From: Podospora pseudocomata
Lineage: Eukaryota > Ascomycota > Sordariomycetes > Sordariales > Podosporaceae
Length of the DNA stretch: 64,000 nucleotides
Direction: 5' to 3'
NCBI RefSeq assembly: GCF_035222375.1
Contig: NC_085887.1
Span: 719,501-783,500, forward strand
The position numbers and the translations under genes are program-made. The number at the start of each line of letters is the position of its first letter. The stretch's first letter is position 1. The notes beneath the pieces are model-generated. The model ran no database searches. It was not told the DNA's origin and saw nothing but the letters and a program-made list of their open reading frames with translations. Of the stretch, positions 42,879 through 54,938 are shown piece by piece.

Positions 42879-45654
42879 GGTTTCGTCACAGCAGCTGTGA
42901 TGTTGACTTGTCCCCGAAGCCGAATATGCAAATGAGCCGCTTCCGGTCCAGGCCACGGGAATCGAGAAGTCAACAAGGTTGCCCAGAGCTTTATATGACT
43001 CTGATGCACCGGTCCAAACGTGGCACGGACATGTGCTCCCGGGTCAGCAGACTGTTAAGTTAGTGTAGTCCAGGAACGAGATGGCAGGGCAGGGAGGCGG
43101 CGGATGTCAGCGTGGAAGTCTGGACCGTTTGCAAAAACCGGTCCCCGGGAGTGTTGCAATCGCCTATGCAGTGCATCTCAGTTTGACCGCAATATTGCGC
43201 CGCGACGTGACGTCGTTCCTTCTCCCCATCGGCTTGTGGGACTTGGGTTTTTCTGGTGAAGAACCCCGGGCGGTGGAATCACGGGCGCGGAGGAATGGGA
43301 AAGAGCCCACCTCACCCACGGTCACGGTCAAGCTGGAAGCTCCCAGCTGGGAAGGGATGAGAAAAGTACTATCCGCGTCTGGCCGAGGGTGGGCTCCAAA
43401 GAAAAGTGGCCTGAAGAAGGCAATATGAGTAGATGAGCAAGAACGACACGCCGTCAATTTTTGGAAACAAAAGCAGGGGGGTTGTATTCGGAGCCGAGAC
43501 CACGAGTCCGCTATATTGCCCGCCATGCTATCTTTTTTTCTTTTTCTTTTTCGCTCGGTGTATCCTCGCCGTGAAGATGGTGGGCAGGCCTAGCACCCAT
43601 TGGGATTCGGTACCTCAGAGAGAGGGTTGCGCTGGCCCGTTGTTCCCGGATAGCGGAGAGCACCTCTCCTTGGCTTCCCCCAGCTGGTGCCCACATGAAG
43701 AGAAAAGGGCTATGGAAGCAAAGCAAGCAAGGCTGGGCAAACCAAGAGCCAGACTAACACTGAATTGGTGTTCTGTCCGGTCATTGGGCGGGTAAATGAG
43801 AAAATGTACGAATTCCGTCCGGGTGCCCCATTCTACCCACGGTTAATAAATGAGATAGTGGCACTTAGCTGCTTGCCCACGCCCATAATCATGGCTCATA
43901 TTGCCACCAGCACTCAGAGAACGGGAATAGAACTGACTGTTCTTTTCTGAGCTTGACGTCGCACTGGGACAATTGGCTGAGAAGCAGCAAATATGAGAGA
44001 TATGAGAGGCCAGATATTTGGCATCGAAAATAGAGCCTGTCAGGGTCTCGGGGTTTGGAAGCGGAGAAGGGCGGAGCGCGAACTGCTCCATGGATACTCT
44101 TTGTCAGGTAAGAGCAGCCGAGCACCATCCGCTGACCAGACATGGCTCAGGACTGGAGTACCGACCATATTGACGCCGTCGCCATTCTTCGGTGTCCAAA
44201 AGATGCAAGTCTTGTTCGGACGAGAAGCGACGAAGGAGGGTAGAAAAGGAGCGGAAAACCTCCCGAGGTGGACGAGGTTGCACTGTCTGCCAAGACGGGA
44301 GTCGATTGCGGGGACAGCACCCCAGCAAGAAGCCAAAAATAGACGGGCTAGGATTCTGCTTCTTCTTCTGGGGTGTCCACTACTAGCAAATATTCAACTT
44401 GAACATTCCGCCAGTCTCAGAGAGAGCCGAACAGACGGAGTATCAAAGGAAAATCCAGGCCTTTAGTCAGACCGGAGATACACTTTGAATAGGTACCCAG
44501 GTAGGCACTTCCTTTACCACTACCTGAGCCAGGAGGTGACCTATCAACCACCGAACATTCTCCATATCCAGCAAACCCCCAAGTCCGGTCGCCGGTCAAA
44601 ACTATCCACAACCTTCCCTGGTTCAACCGCCATCCGATTTCTCCTTCTGACCAGACCTACATAAAACTGAAGTCCTGCCGTCACCTTCCTCTCTAGTCAA
44701 CGCGCCTTGACCAAACATTGCTCCCACCACCCCACTGGATCTACAGTTCCATGGCAGTGAATGACGTTTTCCCAGAAAATCAAGCACGCTTCAATTGCAT
44801 GGCGGCTGCGGCGCGCGGAATATGCCATGCCGCCTGCTTCCCCCTGTTCTTTCTGCATTGCACCGCATTGCACATCGCCGTGGCATGCATTCAGACAGCC
44901 CGTCGTTCCGGTGAGGGCTGCTGGCTTACATGTAGATCTCCACCACCACAAACCGGGATCAAAGGACCCCGAAAAGGGGGAACACCACTTACACATTGAG
45001 TGGTAGTTCATGGAACATGATCACGAGTAAACTTTCGGTCAGACTAAGGGATACACCCCGTCAAACCCTCACCCATGGCGTTAAACAAGCTTCACCCACG
45101 TCTCAAACCATGTTTCTACAACTCACACCATGTTTCTACTCTTCTCGGGCCACTAGACAACCCCCCGCCAACAAGCCCTTAAATCACACAGTACCACGTC
45201 CCCATACAACACTAGCCCAGATCCTTTACTCCGCTTTACCATCCATCGCCACTGCAACTATCACCGTATCATCATCACCTTCACCGTCGTCTCAACCGTG
45301 ACCTAACCCTGTTATCAACAAGACTCCACTCGCACATCACAGACATATAAAATTTGATCAGCACAATCTTCCTGCTAGGAACTGAGGTGGATACAACAAG
45401 GTTGCGTGAGGAAGATAAGAGAGGGAAAAGAGCTGGCTAGATACAGGAAGAAGACCAAGACCATGGCACCGACCCTGCCTGGCTCAAAGCAACACTGGTT
45501 CAACCAGACTGGTAGAGCCCTAACCCTAGGCATGAGAGACCATGACACTTCCCCAACAACATCTTAATCTCGAATTGACATTTCCACTAAAAGATCTCGT
45601 GCAAATCCATCCCATTTGGACCCCACCCTCTCTCCCCTTCAATCTATCTACCTC
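42879..45654. other. long intergenic region, no gene seen
   Basis: About 2.8 kb. Beyond the promoter of the secreted-protein gene at 41943-42878 I find only short overlapping frames on both strands (43081-43795, 44040-44466, 44718-45006), none Met-led with protein-like composition or splice support. Confidence 0.5.
42989..42995 (-). promoter_or_regulatory. TATA box
   Basis: TATAAAG on the minus strand, 111 bases upstream of the start codon at 42878. Confidence 0.45.
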
Positions 45655-47040
45655 TTAGAACCCCCTAACCCCCGTAAAACACTCAAACCCCGTCTCAGTC
45701 CTCACTTCACCAACCGTAACGGTCGTCCTGGCCTCAATCACAACCCCCGGCCCGCCCACAAGCACAACCTTGATGTTGGGACACTCACACGCAACAACCC
45801 TCGTAGCCCTCGCCGTCGCAGCAAACACCGTCGCCGTCTGAAAGCCTGTCATCTTGCTAAAGATCGTCTCTGTCTGCGTGCAGCCCCCCGGCGGATCCGC
45901 AGAGCGGAACCACGATATGGATGGAAACGGCCTGTAGCCGGTCCATCCTGGGCGGTTCGTTGCTGATGGGAGAACAGCGGTGGGCAGCTCGGGTTCAACT
46001 CCGGCTGTTGGTGTTGTTGGGGCGGTATCAATTTCTAGGGTAGGTGAACAAGATGAAACAAACTGAACCGATGCCGGTGGTAGTGGTGCATCGTCCTCGT
46101 CATCGTTCAGTAGCTCAGTGTCAATGGTCTTGATTCTGGTGAATCTGATCCTTGTTCGCAACATGGTTGTCGTTCCGGTGGGCTCCTCCATCGTGGTCAC
46201 CGGCGCGCCGTTGCGGGGAAAGGACAGGACAGGTCCTGTAACGGTGATGAGCGTAGATATGGGGAGGTGGTGGTGGATAGTGGTGACCGAGCAGAGCGCT
46301 TTGGTCTCCACGTTCTCGCCCTCGGCTGAGGAGGAGTAAGGGCATTCCACCATCTCTGCAGGAGGTGCTGTGAGGTGGAATCTGTAAATGGACCGAGTGA
46401 CAGTAAGCTCTAGCGTAGAGGGCGATGATGTGATGGTGGAAGCAGCAACTGAGACCGAAGTTGGTACCACAGGTGCGATTAACCTCGTCGCCGCCACGAC
46501 TGAGAGTTCTGAATCTGCAGGCGAGATGTTGGAAGTAGCCGTTGAAGTTGATGAATCGAGGCTGCTGGTTGGCAATGCAAGTGAGGAGGTTGGGATTGGC
46601 GGTGAAGAGGTGGGTTTTGGCAGCGAGGACGTGGTCGTTGGCACCGACAAGGTTGGCTTCGCTGCAATGGAGGAGCTTTGGGGTGTTGATATGTAACTCA
46701 GTATGCTCGGGCTGGTAGATGGCACTGCGGTTGGCCACCACAGTTCTTCACCACCGAGGTACTCGCAAATCTCAGGATACTTGTGTGCATAGGGCCCAGC
46801 ACACAGCTCCTGAAGCTTCTCCAGGACCTTTGGGACATCTTCCTCTGCCGCTGCCAGCACATCGATTGGATTGGAGTTGACCGTCACAACGGTCCTAATC
46901 GGATTCGCGGTCCATGCAGCGAGTTCCTGAACGTCGGGGCCAGTGGTTAGTGGGTAAGATGTCGGTGTCGACAACAAACTGCTGGCAGCGACAGAGGTAG
47001 CCGCCACAGTCGAGGCCACCGCGAATATGGCCGTGATCAT
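45655..47040 (-). CDS. secreted Ser/Thr/Pro-rich protein with C-terminal Cys module
   Basis: Single-exon, 461-residue protein, ATG 47040, signal peptide in the first 19 residues (ITAIFAVASTVAATSVAAS). A small folded-looking segment at about 35-100 (IDVLAAAEEDVPKVLEKLQE, CAGPYAHKYPEICEYLGG) contains two Cys. About 105-215 is a Ser/Thr/Pro mucin-like stalk. The C-terminal part has CPYSSSAEGENVETKALC, an STLITVTGPVLSF strand, CTQTETIFSK, VVACECPNIKVVLVGG and a terminal FEC. The last segment lines up with the end of the gene at 41943-42878: Cys pair, hydrophobic strand, GP-G turn, TT-T strand, VG-V, then the final Cys. Function unknown; probably a cell-wall or extracellular adhesin-like protein. 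Confidence 0.78.
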   Translation of the reverse strand: MITAIFAVASTVAATSVAASSLLSTPTSYPLTTGPDVQELAAWTANPIRTVVTVNSNPIDVLAAAEEDVPKVLEKLQELCAGPYAHKYPEICEYLGGEELWWPTAVPSTSPSILSYISTPQSSSIAAKPTLSVPTTTSSLPKPTSSPPIPTSSLALPTSSLDSSTSTATSNISPADSELSVVAATRLIAPVVPTSVSVAASTITSSPSTLELTVTRSIYRFHLTAPPAEMVECPYSSSAEGENVETKALCSVTTIHHHLPISTLITVTGPVLSFPRNGAPVTTMEEPTGTTTMLRTRIRFTRIKTIDTELLNDDEDDAPLPPASVQFVSSCSPTLEIDTAPTTPTAGVEPELPTAVLPSATNRPGWTGYRPFPSISWFRSADPPGGCTQTETIFSKMTGFQTATVFAATARATRVVACECPNIKVVLVGGPGVVIEARTTVTVGEVRTETGFECFTGVRGF

Positions 47041-47529
47041 GGACGTTTCATGAGCGACAAGGCCGTGCCTGGACAGAGAAGAGGTCGGGGGATGGCGACA
47101 CGCATTGCAGGTTGCGGTATCGTGGTGGACACCCCCTAGTGAACCCCGTATTTACTCGTATATAGAGTGACTCTTGTCCGGAAATCGACATCCTCAAGAC
47201 GCCACGGCTGTCGTTGACGCCTCCCATACCATCGACCGCTAGGGGAGGTGGACACGAGCTTTTCTGTCGTGGCGTGAGGGATAAAAGCCCGAACCGGACT
47301 TCAGTGGCACTTTTACAGCTGGTCGACTGCCCACCGAATGTGTTCTAACGGAATGTATCAGTAATTGCACAAGCCAAAGTTGGATGACCGGAAACCTTAC
47401 TGGGGCTCTGGTGGAAAAGGACTGCTGGCATGGATCCATCACCACATGGTGGCGTCCTCGTAGCTCTTTAGAGGCGTCGTGATGCGTGGCATGGACAGAT
47501 AAAAAGGCGCTTTCATCTGGCCGGTCTCA
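47041..47529. other. intergenic, no gene seen
   Basis: Promoter of the secreted-protein gene and 3' region of the Zn2Cys6 gene, both on the minus strand. Confidence 0.55.
47159..47164 (-). promoter_or_regulatory. TATA box
   Basis: TATATA, 119 bases upstream of the start codon at 47040; the spacing is close to that of the related gene ending at 42878. Confidence 0.45.
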
Positions 47530-50427
47530 TCACGTCCCTATAAAAAAGTCGGCGTTGTGAAAGTTAAAGATGGAGTCGAAGCCTTGATCACAGAGCTGAA
47601 AACTCCACGTTAGCAACAGTCCCCTTGACAGTCTTGCATTCACCACTTACCGAGCCTTCGCTATCCAACCCGTAGCTGTAATCCATCTTGGAGTCTTCGA
47701 ATGGGTTTCTCCCGGGTCCGTATCCACCATTCAATGCAGCCCCGATCATGGAAAGAGGTAGCTTTCCGCCAGCAGCCTCCTGCAGCAGGTGCCAGCACTG
47801 GCCCAGCTCATCTGCGATGGAAGCCAGCACCTGCTCCTCCGCCTCAGCATCAGAAGCGCCATTCTGGAGAGCCTGGACCTGACTCCAGAGAGCAGAGTAC
47901 ATGAGATATCCCTTGATATTTGTCTCTCCCATTCGTATACGGCGCACTGTCCACCCAATGGAGTACTTGACAGCGTCGAGCAGATCCTGGCGCGGGGCAG
48001 CGCCACTCCCAATGCTAAGGGGACCCGTTGTGCCCAAATCCGCCTCGGAACCCGGCCTTTCGAGCACATGGTCGAGGTTCATACTCTGGCGGAATGACCG
48101 GTCCTCCTGCACCTGCCACAACAGCTCCAAACAAATGGTCAAAACAGCGAGCGTGGGGACTGACCGGAATGCCCCATACCCGCAGGTGGACAACCTCGTA
48201 AAGTCATCAGTTTCCCGGGCGGTACCCGAGTCCCCAGCCGGTGACCCGGTAGCAAAGGCCCGATACAGTTTCAACGATGTCTCTACACACATCTTGCGTG
48301 CAAAGTAGTAGGCTGGATTATGCTGCGCCGACCACAACCATGGGTGATTCAGAGCCAGAAAGAAACGATGCACCATATGCTCGGCCAGTCGAAGCTGAAA
48401 CAAAGACAGACGCCTCGGGAGGATGCCAGCAGGATCGTACGACTGCTGGAGTGTGGCCGATAGTGCTCGACAGGCGGCGGTGAGTTCCGTGTTCCATTTC
48501 AGAGTCTCCTCGTACGTGGCTGGCGCTTTGAAGTGGTTAACATACTGCGCAATCGCCAGTCTAGTCGGAAACGACCGTAGGAGAGCGAGCTGGACTGAAG
48601 TTTGTGTAAAGGTCCCCGGAGATCTGGGGTTTGGAGGAGGTTTATCGCCCTCGCACAGCTGGTCGTCGTCGTAATTACTTGGCGGCCGAGTATCATAATC
48701 AGACACCGATATCAGGGGCGGACCACCAGAGTCCAAGCTCGACTGCAGCGTCATTTCCAACACGGTCGCCCACAGCCGTCTCCTCATCTCTGCCCGAAAC
48801 ACCGATATGGCAGGCAAGCTATCCGGGTCACGGTGGAGTCCCATGTACATTGCCGTCCGCAACAGAGGCCCCGCGCTGATCCAGGTCAGGTCACACTCGA
48901 CACCGCATGTCTCTCTGGCAATGTGCAGCAGACACATGGTCTGAAGGCCCGATATGTTCAACCTGGCCTTCTCACAGGGCGAGGCGAGCCAGGCCTGGGC
49001 CTCGTATATCCACTGGGCAGCAGATGGTCGGAGAGCAGCCACATCATCCTGGAAGCACGTGCCAATGGCCATACACAACTGAAACTGAGCAATGAAGGCC
49101 GGGCTTGCCGCCGTGCGATTTTCCCAGAAGTGGTTGTACTCTCGCCAGAAGCTTGGCTGGTGCAGGATTCGGTAGACGCTTTCAAAGGTTCGGAAATACG
49201 CCTCCACCAACCGACGGGCTACGCTTTCATGTGGAACGTCGCTGCCGAGCTGGAAGCCAACATGAGGAGGGACCTTTTGAGATTTAATCACCCTACAGAG
49301 ATCTTTGCACTTCTTTAAGAGAAAGTAGATGTCCGAGTCTCTGTCCGATTCAATCCTCTTGGCAAGATTGATGATCAGGGGGAACTGCAGCAAAAACATC
49401 AGACCAACCAGTCAGCCAACCAGCAAATGTTCACGTCATCGAACCTGGAGTGGAGACAGGACCCCCGGGGAACCAAAGGAACAGAAACAACGGAACAGCT
49501 ACTCACAAACTTATCCCCATTTGCTAGGCAGGTCTTGGAACCAGAACCCTGCGGACAATGCAGAGGTACGTGTGCATTTTGAGAAGTGTGTTGAGGGCGA
49601 TCTGGATTCCTGAGGGCCTCGGCGAGTTGTTGCTCAAGTTGTTGGACCCTCTCGGCAAGTGCAGCCGTGCTGTTTCCGAATCCTGATGCCGAGTGGCTGG
49701 GGGTCAGTTCAAGGTGCCGAATGGCCGGGGTCGGGGCAGACACGGGCTCTGCCGTCCGGGCTGTTAGGATGGTAGTGGTGGAGGTGGTGGTTGTTGCTGA
49801 GCTGCTCCTTGGTCCTGGGTCTCGGTATGATGTTGGGTGGGAGGGAGGACTGAGGGCAGCGACTGTTGCTGTGGTCGTGCTGGTGCTGGTGCTGGTGCTG
49901 GTGCTGGTGCTGGTCCTGGTGCTGGTGGTAGAGGCACTGGATGGTGTGGTAGCGGTACCTGCGGCAACGGCTGTGGTGGTGTTGGCGGTGGCGGCACTGG
50001 TAGCGACAGGTCCAGGAACAGGCGCAGGGGCTAGTGACACTTCTTTGTACGTGTAACCGGAGTCGGCGGCCAGCCGTTGTTCGGCAGTTGGGGAGTTGTC
50101 GGGCTGAGCCGCAGCTGGCGCCGGGGAAAGCCTCCAGAGCCGGGGCTTCGGGCGCCGGGCCTCCTCATACGTGCAATTGACTATTTTGGACTTGAGGCAG
50201 CTGGCGCATGGCTCGTTGCGATCACAGCGAATCTTGCGTGTTCGGCACTGGATGCACGAGAGGGCCGGACGGTTGCGCCGTCTGGGCTCGGTGAGCTTCC
50301 CGTGTCCGCCACCACCACCACCGCCAGCAGCGAGGGTACCACCAGTGGGCGTGGATGGCGCAGGTCCAGGCGGCGTCGTTGCGGCTTCCCGGTCTCTGTC
50401 CGTGTCCACGTCCATGTCCATATCCAT
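47530..50427 (-). CDS. Zn2Cys6 transcription factor with fungal-specific domain
   Basis: 906-residue regulator. Exons 49507-50427, 47651-49384 and 47530-47595. Intron 1 is GTGAGT...GCTGCAG; intron 2 is GTAAGT...GCTAAC...TTTTCAG, which replaces the unspliced end and gives a final 21 residues starting LCDQGFDS. The zinc cluster at about 58-85 is C-x2-C-x6-C-x5-C-x2-C-x7-C in CIQCRTRKIRCDRNEPCASC. A Thr/Ser/Pro-rich disordered stretch and a short coiled coil (ALAERVQQLEQQLAEAL) follow. The fungal_trans middle domain comes next (RRLVEAYFRTFESVYRILHQ, LWATVLEMTLQSSLDSGGPP). It binds CGG-type sites and activates or represses unknown targets. An extra upstream exon is possible: ATGCCC before GTGAGT near 50825-50835, joined to an acceptor near 50480. 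Confidence 0.9.
49879..49926 (+). repeat. coding hexamer repeat (gctggt), 8 copies
   Basis: Seven perfect and one variant gctggt unit. On the minus strand it encodes alternating Thr-Ser in the transcription factor's disordered linker, so length changes would keep the frame. Confidence 0.95.
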
Positions 50428-53400
50428 CCTGTCAACTAACTGCTCGGCGTGGAGCCCGCACAAATGCGCGTAGGTAACCTGGAAGGTAGATGGGAGGTGA
50501 GATGTCAGAAAGTTGTTCGGTTAGGGAGCACCTCAAGACAGGACAGGACCTATGTCAGGTTGGTATCGGTCGTCGGCGTTGGTGCCCTGTGTCGGGGTTG
50601 AGGAAGAATGGGAACCGAGCGGGCGGTTTGCCGAGGGAATGACACCAAAGCCAAAAGAAACAAAACGGTAAAAATGATCGAGGTGGACTGGACAGGACAA
50701 GACAAGACAAGACAGGACAGGACAGGACAGGACTGGGCAGAAGCAAGAGGATCCTCGACAAGCAAGCAACACGCTCGCCCCGGCCCTTCGAAACCTCAAT
50801 GAGCCTCACAGGGTCAAGCACAGGTAGAAAACTCACGGGCATGCGACTGGCAGTGGGCAGGTCCGAGGTTTTTCGTCGCAAAGAGCCTGGCTTGGCTGCA
50901 CTCCCACGCCCACGAGGATGGACTGCGTCAGATCGGCATCTCGGACAGAATGCGGGGGGCTGGAGCTAATCACCGATACTTGCCTGTTATGGGCTAACGT
51001 CGGGCACGAAATTCCGGGTATTGGGAGGGGGGAAAGGCGCCATTCTTTTACTCTCTTTCCTTCAAAGGTACGGATACTCCGCGCGTGCGATATTACCCAG
51101 CTTCTCCGGACCTAGCACCCAGCCCTGCCGTTGGAATGTACCAGGTAGGTAGGTAAGGCATGTAAGTACCTGCATGGCCGGCCAGTTGCACCCTGACTGC
51201 CTGACCTGAGCCACCTGCTTACAAACTTTAAACTTGTCAGCGGGAGCACGTTCTGTCCGTTTCCCTAGAAGACGCTTTCTTTTGCTTCCATGTGATTGGA
51301 GACCGAGCTTGTCCCTTTCCCGAGCACACGGAAACACCCGCCATCGCGCCCCCCAAACCGGTAAAACGGGGGGCTCGTCCACTGCCAAGAGTCCCTTGAA
51401 TTCCTGCAAATCCCCAGTTTCCAGTGGGGCCATTTATCTCCGTTGCCGACCGGTTGGGTAGCACGGGAACAGGGGATCCGAGCCGAAGCCCAGTATCGGC
51501 TCGACGGCTGAGAGTTTGTCGTTTTTCTCTCTGAAAGACACATGTAGGTAACGGCCTCCGAACCACGACGAAGAGATTTCCGCCCTGCTCACATCAGCAG
51601 GGCAGCCACACACTCACTCGACACACCGCCATGCCCATCATGGAACTCCACGGTCTATCGTCTGTATCGATATGCACATAGCTGTACAAAGCAGGCACAG
51701 CACCACTTGATAATCCTCACCCGTCTCTTCTACTCAGATTCCAGCTACCTTATATTACAACCCAACCGATACCATCCAATCTCATATTCAAACGACCTTG
51801 TTGATATTTGCTGGCAGCAAGTGAGGGAATTCCGGCATCGCAACCACCCAGCGCAGCAGTTCCCCACCTGTCACATCCTGGACATCCGGAGCTACTTTGC
51901 ACATACCGGCCGGAAATGTATACTTACCGTCCAGAGACTTATTCATTTCATCATGCCAGCTACAAACCCCAAAATATCCTCTCTCCTTCTCACACAATCC
52001 CACCCGACATACCTACTACCTAGCATGAGGACTAGGTAGATACAATCATTCTAACCAACAACCCCCCTCCCGTATACACCCTCCCCCTCCCCCCAAAAGG
52101 CACATAATCCCATCCACCGGCACCATCGGACTCTCCAGTGGGGAAATCTTAACCCGTCTGCAAGAAAATAGATAAACACACTCACTCCCACCCCGGGACG
52201 CGCGGGAGTTTTGTCCATGTCACACACACCCATCCACCAGTCGGCTCGCCCGATTTCCTTATTGTCATCAGCCCCCCCCCAAAAAAAATGTTATCTCCGC
52301 CCCGGCCGGTACCCCCCAGCCAAATGCAAAACGTACCTTGCAAATGGCCGGTCGGATACGGGTCAATGGCATAGTGTATATGTGAGAGAGATCCGGTGGA
52401 TCCGCTGGTCGGATCTTATGGGTTGGGGGTCTTTTTTTTGTTGGTCAGTGTATGCGGAAGTGTAAGCTTGGTAGATCTGGTACTGTAAGAAAAATGCCGC
52501 CAAGAAAAGGTCAAGCTTTTGCCTAGATGGTTGATGGTTGCTTGGTGGTGTTTAGTCAGGGACTTAGGTTAATCATCGTCTCCATGATGGTCCTGTTCGG
52601 AATGATGAGGTTGGTTGGTTGATTATATCTAGATAGGACGGCACCGTTTGATAGCAGTGATGGTGATGATATATCACGGCAGGGGTGACCAAACTGGGTT
52701 CATCTGGCGGGGAGTGACTGCAGCTTGGAATGCTGTACTGCATCTCCCTTCATATGAACTGACAGTGTAAATGAAGACCATCTGAAGGTGAATATATCTG
52801 AACGGCAGGAAATGCACACATTCTGCCTGAAATGGTCTGCAAGTAGACAGATTAACGCTACCAACACCAATGGGTGAAACTCCTCAAGTGAACTACAGCA
52901 ATAGAGCAAACTGGCACGAGGGGAGAATGTTCAGATATGTATGCATTGGTACTCTAATAACAGTAAAGAAACATGCCAACGGGCTAGAAACAGTATGGGC
53001 TGGCAGATTGCTCCAAACAGTGCTCACGTTCCTGTGTTTTTATATGCTTCCTCCTCTGGTATTTGGTGTGTTGTGAGGTTGGTGCTGTCCTGGGCTTTGC
53101 TTCATGACATATTTCGAGCAGCGGCCAAACTCCATGCTCGATTAAACAACCTCTACGCAATTATGGTAGACCAATGTACATAAAACGATAAAAAAAGACC
53201 TGTATTCCCGACACCGAGACGAAGCAAGCATCGCCCTTCGGTATTCATTATACACGTGTTGGCCGAAGGTATCCGGGAGACTCTAACCAGTTGACCTTGA
53301 CCACCGGTGGACGAATATGCACCCACTACCGTGCTCCTGATGCCAGCTCCAGAGTGCCCCTTTTCCCTCCCCGACCCGCCCAATGTTTCGTATCCTTCTT

Positions 53401-53473
53401 CTATAAGCTGCGCCTGTCCGATTCTGTTTTTCATCCGAATGTCATTTCACCGCCACCGACCGTTTCACCCGAG
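50428..53473. other. long intergenic region, no gene seen
   Basis: About 3 kb of upstream sequence for the minus-strand Zn2Cys6 gene and downstream sequence of the E2 gene. Contains a pentamer repeat at 50691-50733 and a (taggtagg)-like run near 51145. Frames at 51062-51566 and 51707-52039 look random. It may carry a long 5' leader with a small upstream exon. Confidence 0.5.
50691..50733 (+). repeat. pentamer repeat (gacar), 8.6 copies
   Basis: Head-to-tail gacag/gacaa units in the likely 5' region of the Zn2Cys6 gene. Confidence 0.95.
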
Positions 53474-54938
53474 TTAAAGAAGAAGCTCAAGAGGGTTCTC
53501 AATGACCTTCTTGAACTCGCGCATCCACTCGGCACCGACGGCACCGTCAACGACCTTGTGGTCGAAGCTGCCAGTGACGACGATCCGCTCCTCCCACTCG
53601 ACGCCCGTGGTGCCATCCTCATTCTCGACTGGGACGGCAACTTTCTGGGTGCTGCCGACAGCAAGGATGGCAGCCTGAGGGGGGTTGATGATAGCGGTGA
53701 AACGTTCGACAGCGGCGTTCATGCCCATGTTGGAGATGGTGATGGTGCCGCCCTGGTACTCCTCGGGCTTGAGCTTGTTATCACGAGCCTTCTTGGCAAG
53801 CTCCTTGACGGAAGCCGAGATGGTCTCCAGACCCTTAGACTCGACGTTGGTGACGATGGGGGTGATCAGGCCGGTGGGGGTGGCGACGGCGACGGAAACG
53901 TCGACGTTGTTGAACTGGCGAATGACGCCATCACGCCACGAGCTGTTGACGGCGGGGACCTTCTTGGAGGCAACGGCAATGGCCTTGATCAAGAAGTCAT
54001 TGACGGAAAGCTTGTACCGGCCCTCGGCGGAGCTGTTGAGAGCCTGGCGGAGTTTGAGGAGCTTGCCGACGGAGAGGCTGGAAGAGACAAAGTAGTGGGG
54101 GTTGTCAACAATAGAGGACTGGAGACGCGAAGCGATGGACTTGCGCATGCCGCTGATAGGGGTGTCCTGGTAAGAGGCAGCAGACGCAGCACCGGCGGCG
54201 GCAGGGGAGGACTGGGCCTTCTTGACATCCTCCTCGGTGATCTTGCCACCCGGGCCAGTACCCTTGAGGCCCTTGATCGAGATACCATTCTCAATAGCAA
54301 GCCTCTTGGCGGCGGCAGAGATGTTGGGCTCGCGATCGAGGGCAGGCTCGAGCCTGCCGCTGGGTCCGGTCGATTCGGGCTCGGGGGCCGGAGTGGGCGC
54401 CGGGGTAGGGGCGGAAGACTCGGACTCGGACTTCTGCTCCTTCTTGGGAGCCGGGGCCGAAGCATCACCACCGGCATCCTCGAGCGAGAAGCTCTCAAAG
54501 GCACTGATGTCGGTTCCCTCGTCGACCAAGATGGCAATTGGCTGTGGGTGGGGAGCATGAGTTAGTCGTCATGTGTCAAGTGGATTCGGGATTCGGGACG
54601 GTGGGGAATGACGAGATATAGCTTACATTGCCAACAGCGACATCCTTCGCGCCCGTGTCCTTGAGGACCTTGGCCAAAACACCCTCCTCCTGGAACTCAA
54701 AGTCCATCTGGGCCTTGTCGGTCTCGATCTCGACGAGGACCTCGCCGGGGGCGATGCTGTCACCGGGCTTCTTGTTCCAGGCGCCGATATTTCCCGCCGT
54801 CATGGTAGGAGATAAGGCGGGCATCTTGACAACGGTGTGCGGGGGGTACGAAGCGTACCATCTTGTCAGGCTGGGGAGGGCGATGCGGGCAAGGCGGACA
54901 TGCTGAACAGCTTGCCTTCTGAGGACGGGAACAAGCAT
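53474..54938 (-). CDS. LAT1: dihydrolipoamide acetyltransferase, pyruvate dehydrogenase E2
   Basis: Core acetyltransferase of the mitochondrial pyruvate dehydrogenase complex, 459 residues: it moves the acetyl group from lipoyl-lysine to CoA. Exons 54627-54938 and 53474-54541; the intron is GTAAGC...CCCACAG. The N-terminus is an Arg-rich mitochondrial presequence ending near RWYASYPPH. One lipoyl domain follows ([11 protein letters not shown], then [13 protein letters not shown] with the lipoylated Lys). Next are an Ala/Pro/Glu linker, the E1/E3-binding domain ([20 protein letters not shown], then [13 protein letters not shown]) and the catalytic domain. The catalytic motif [12 protein letters not shown] is at the C-terminus and [19 protein letters not shown] before it. 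The length and single lipoyl domain match fungal E2. Confidence 0.96.

Noticed and set aside
43081-44466. Plus- and minus-strand frames in the 2.8-kb gap
   Set aside because: No signal peptide, domain or splice pattern; T-run and Arg-rich stretches point to chance frames.
51062-52039. ORFs of about 110-125 codons upstream of the Zn2Cys6 gene
   Set aside because: Overlap each other in several frames without family features; not supported as genes.
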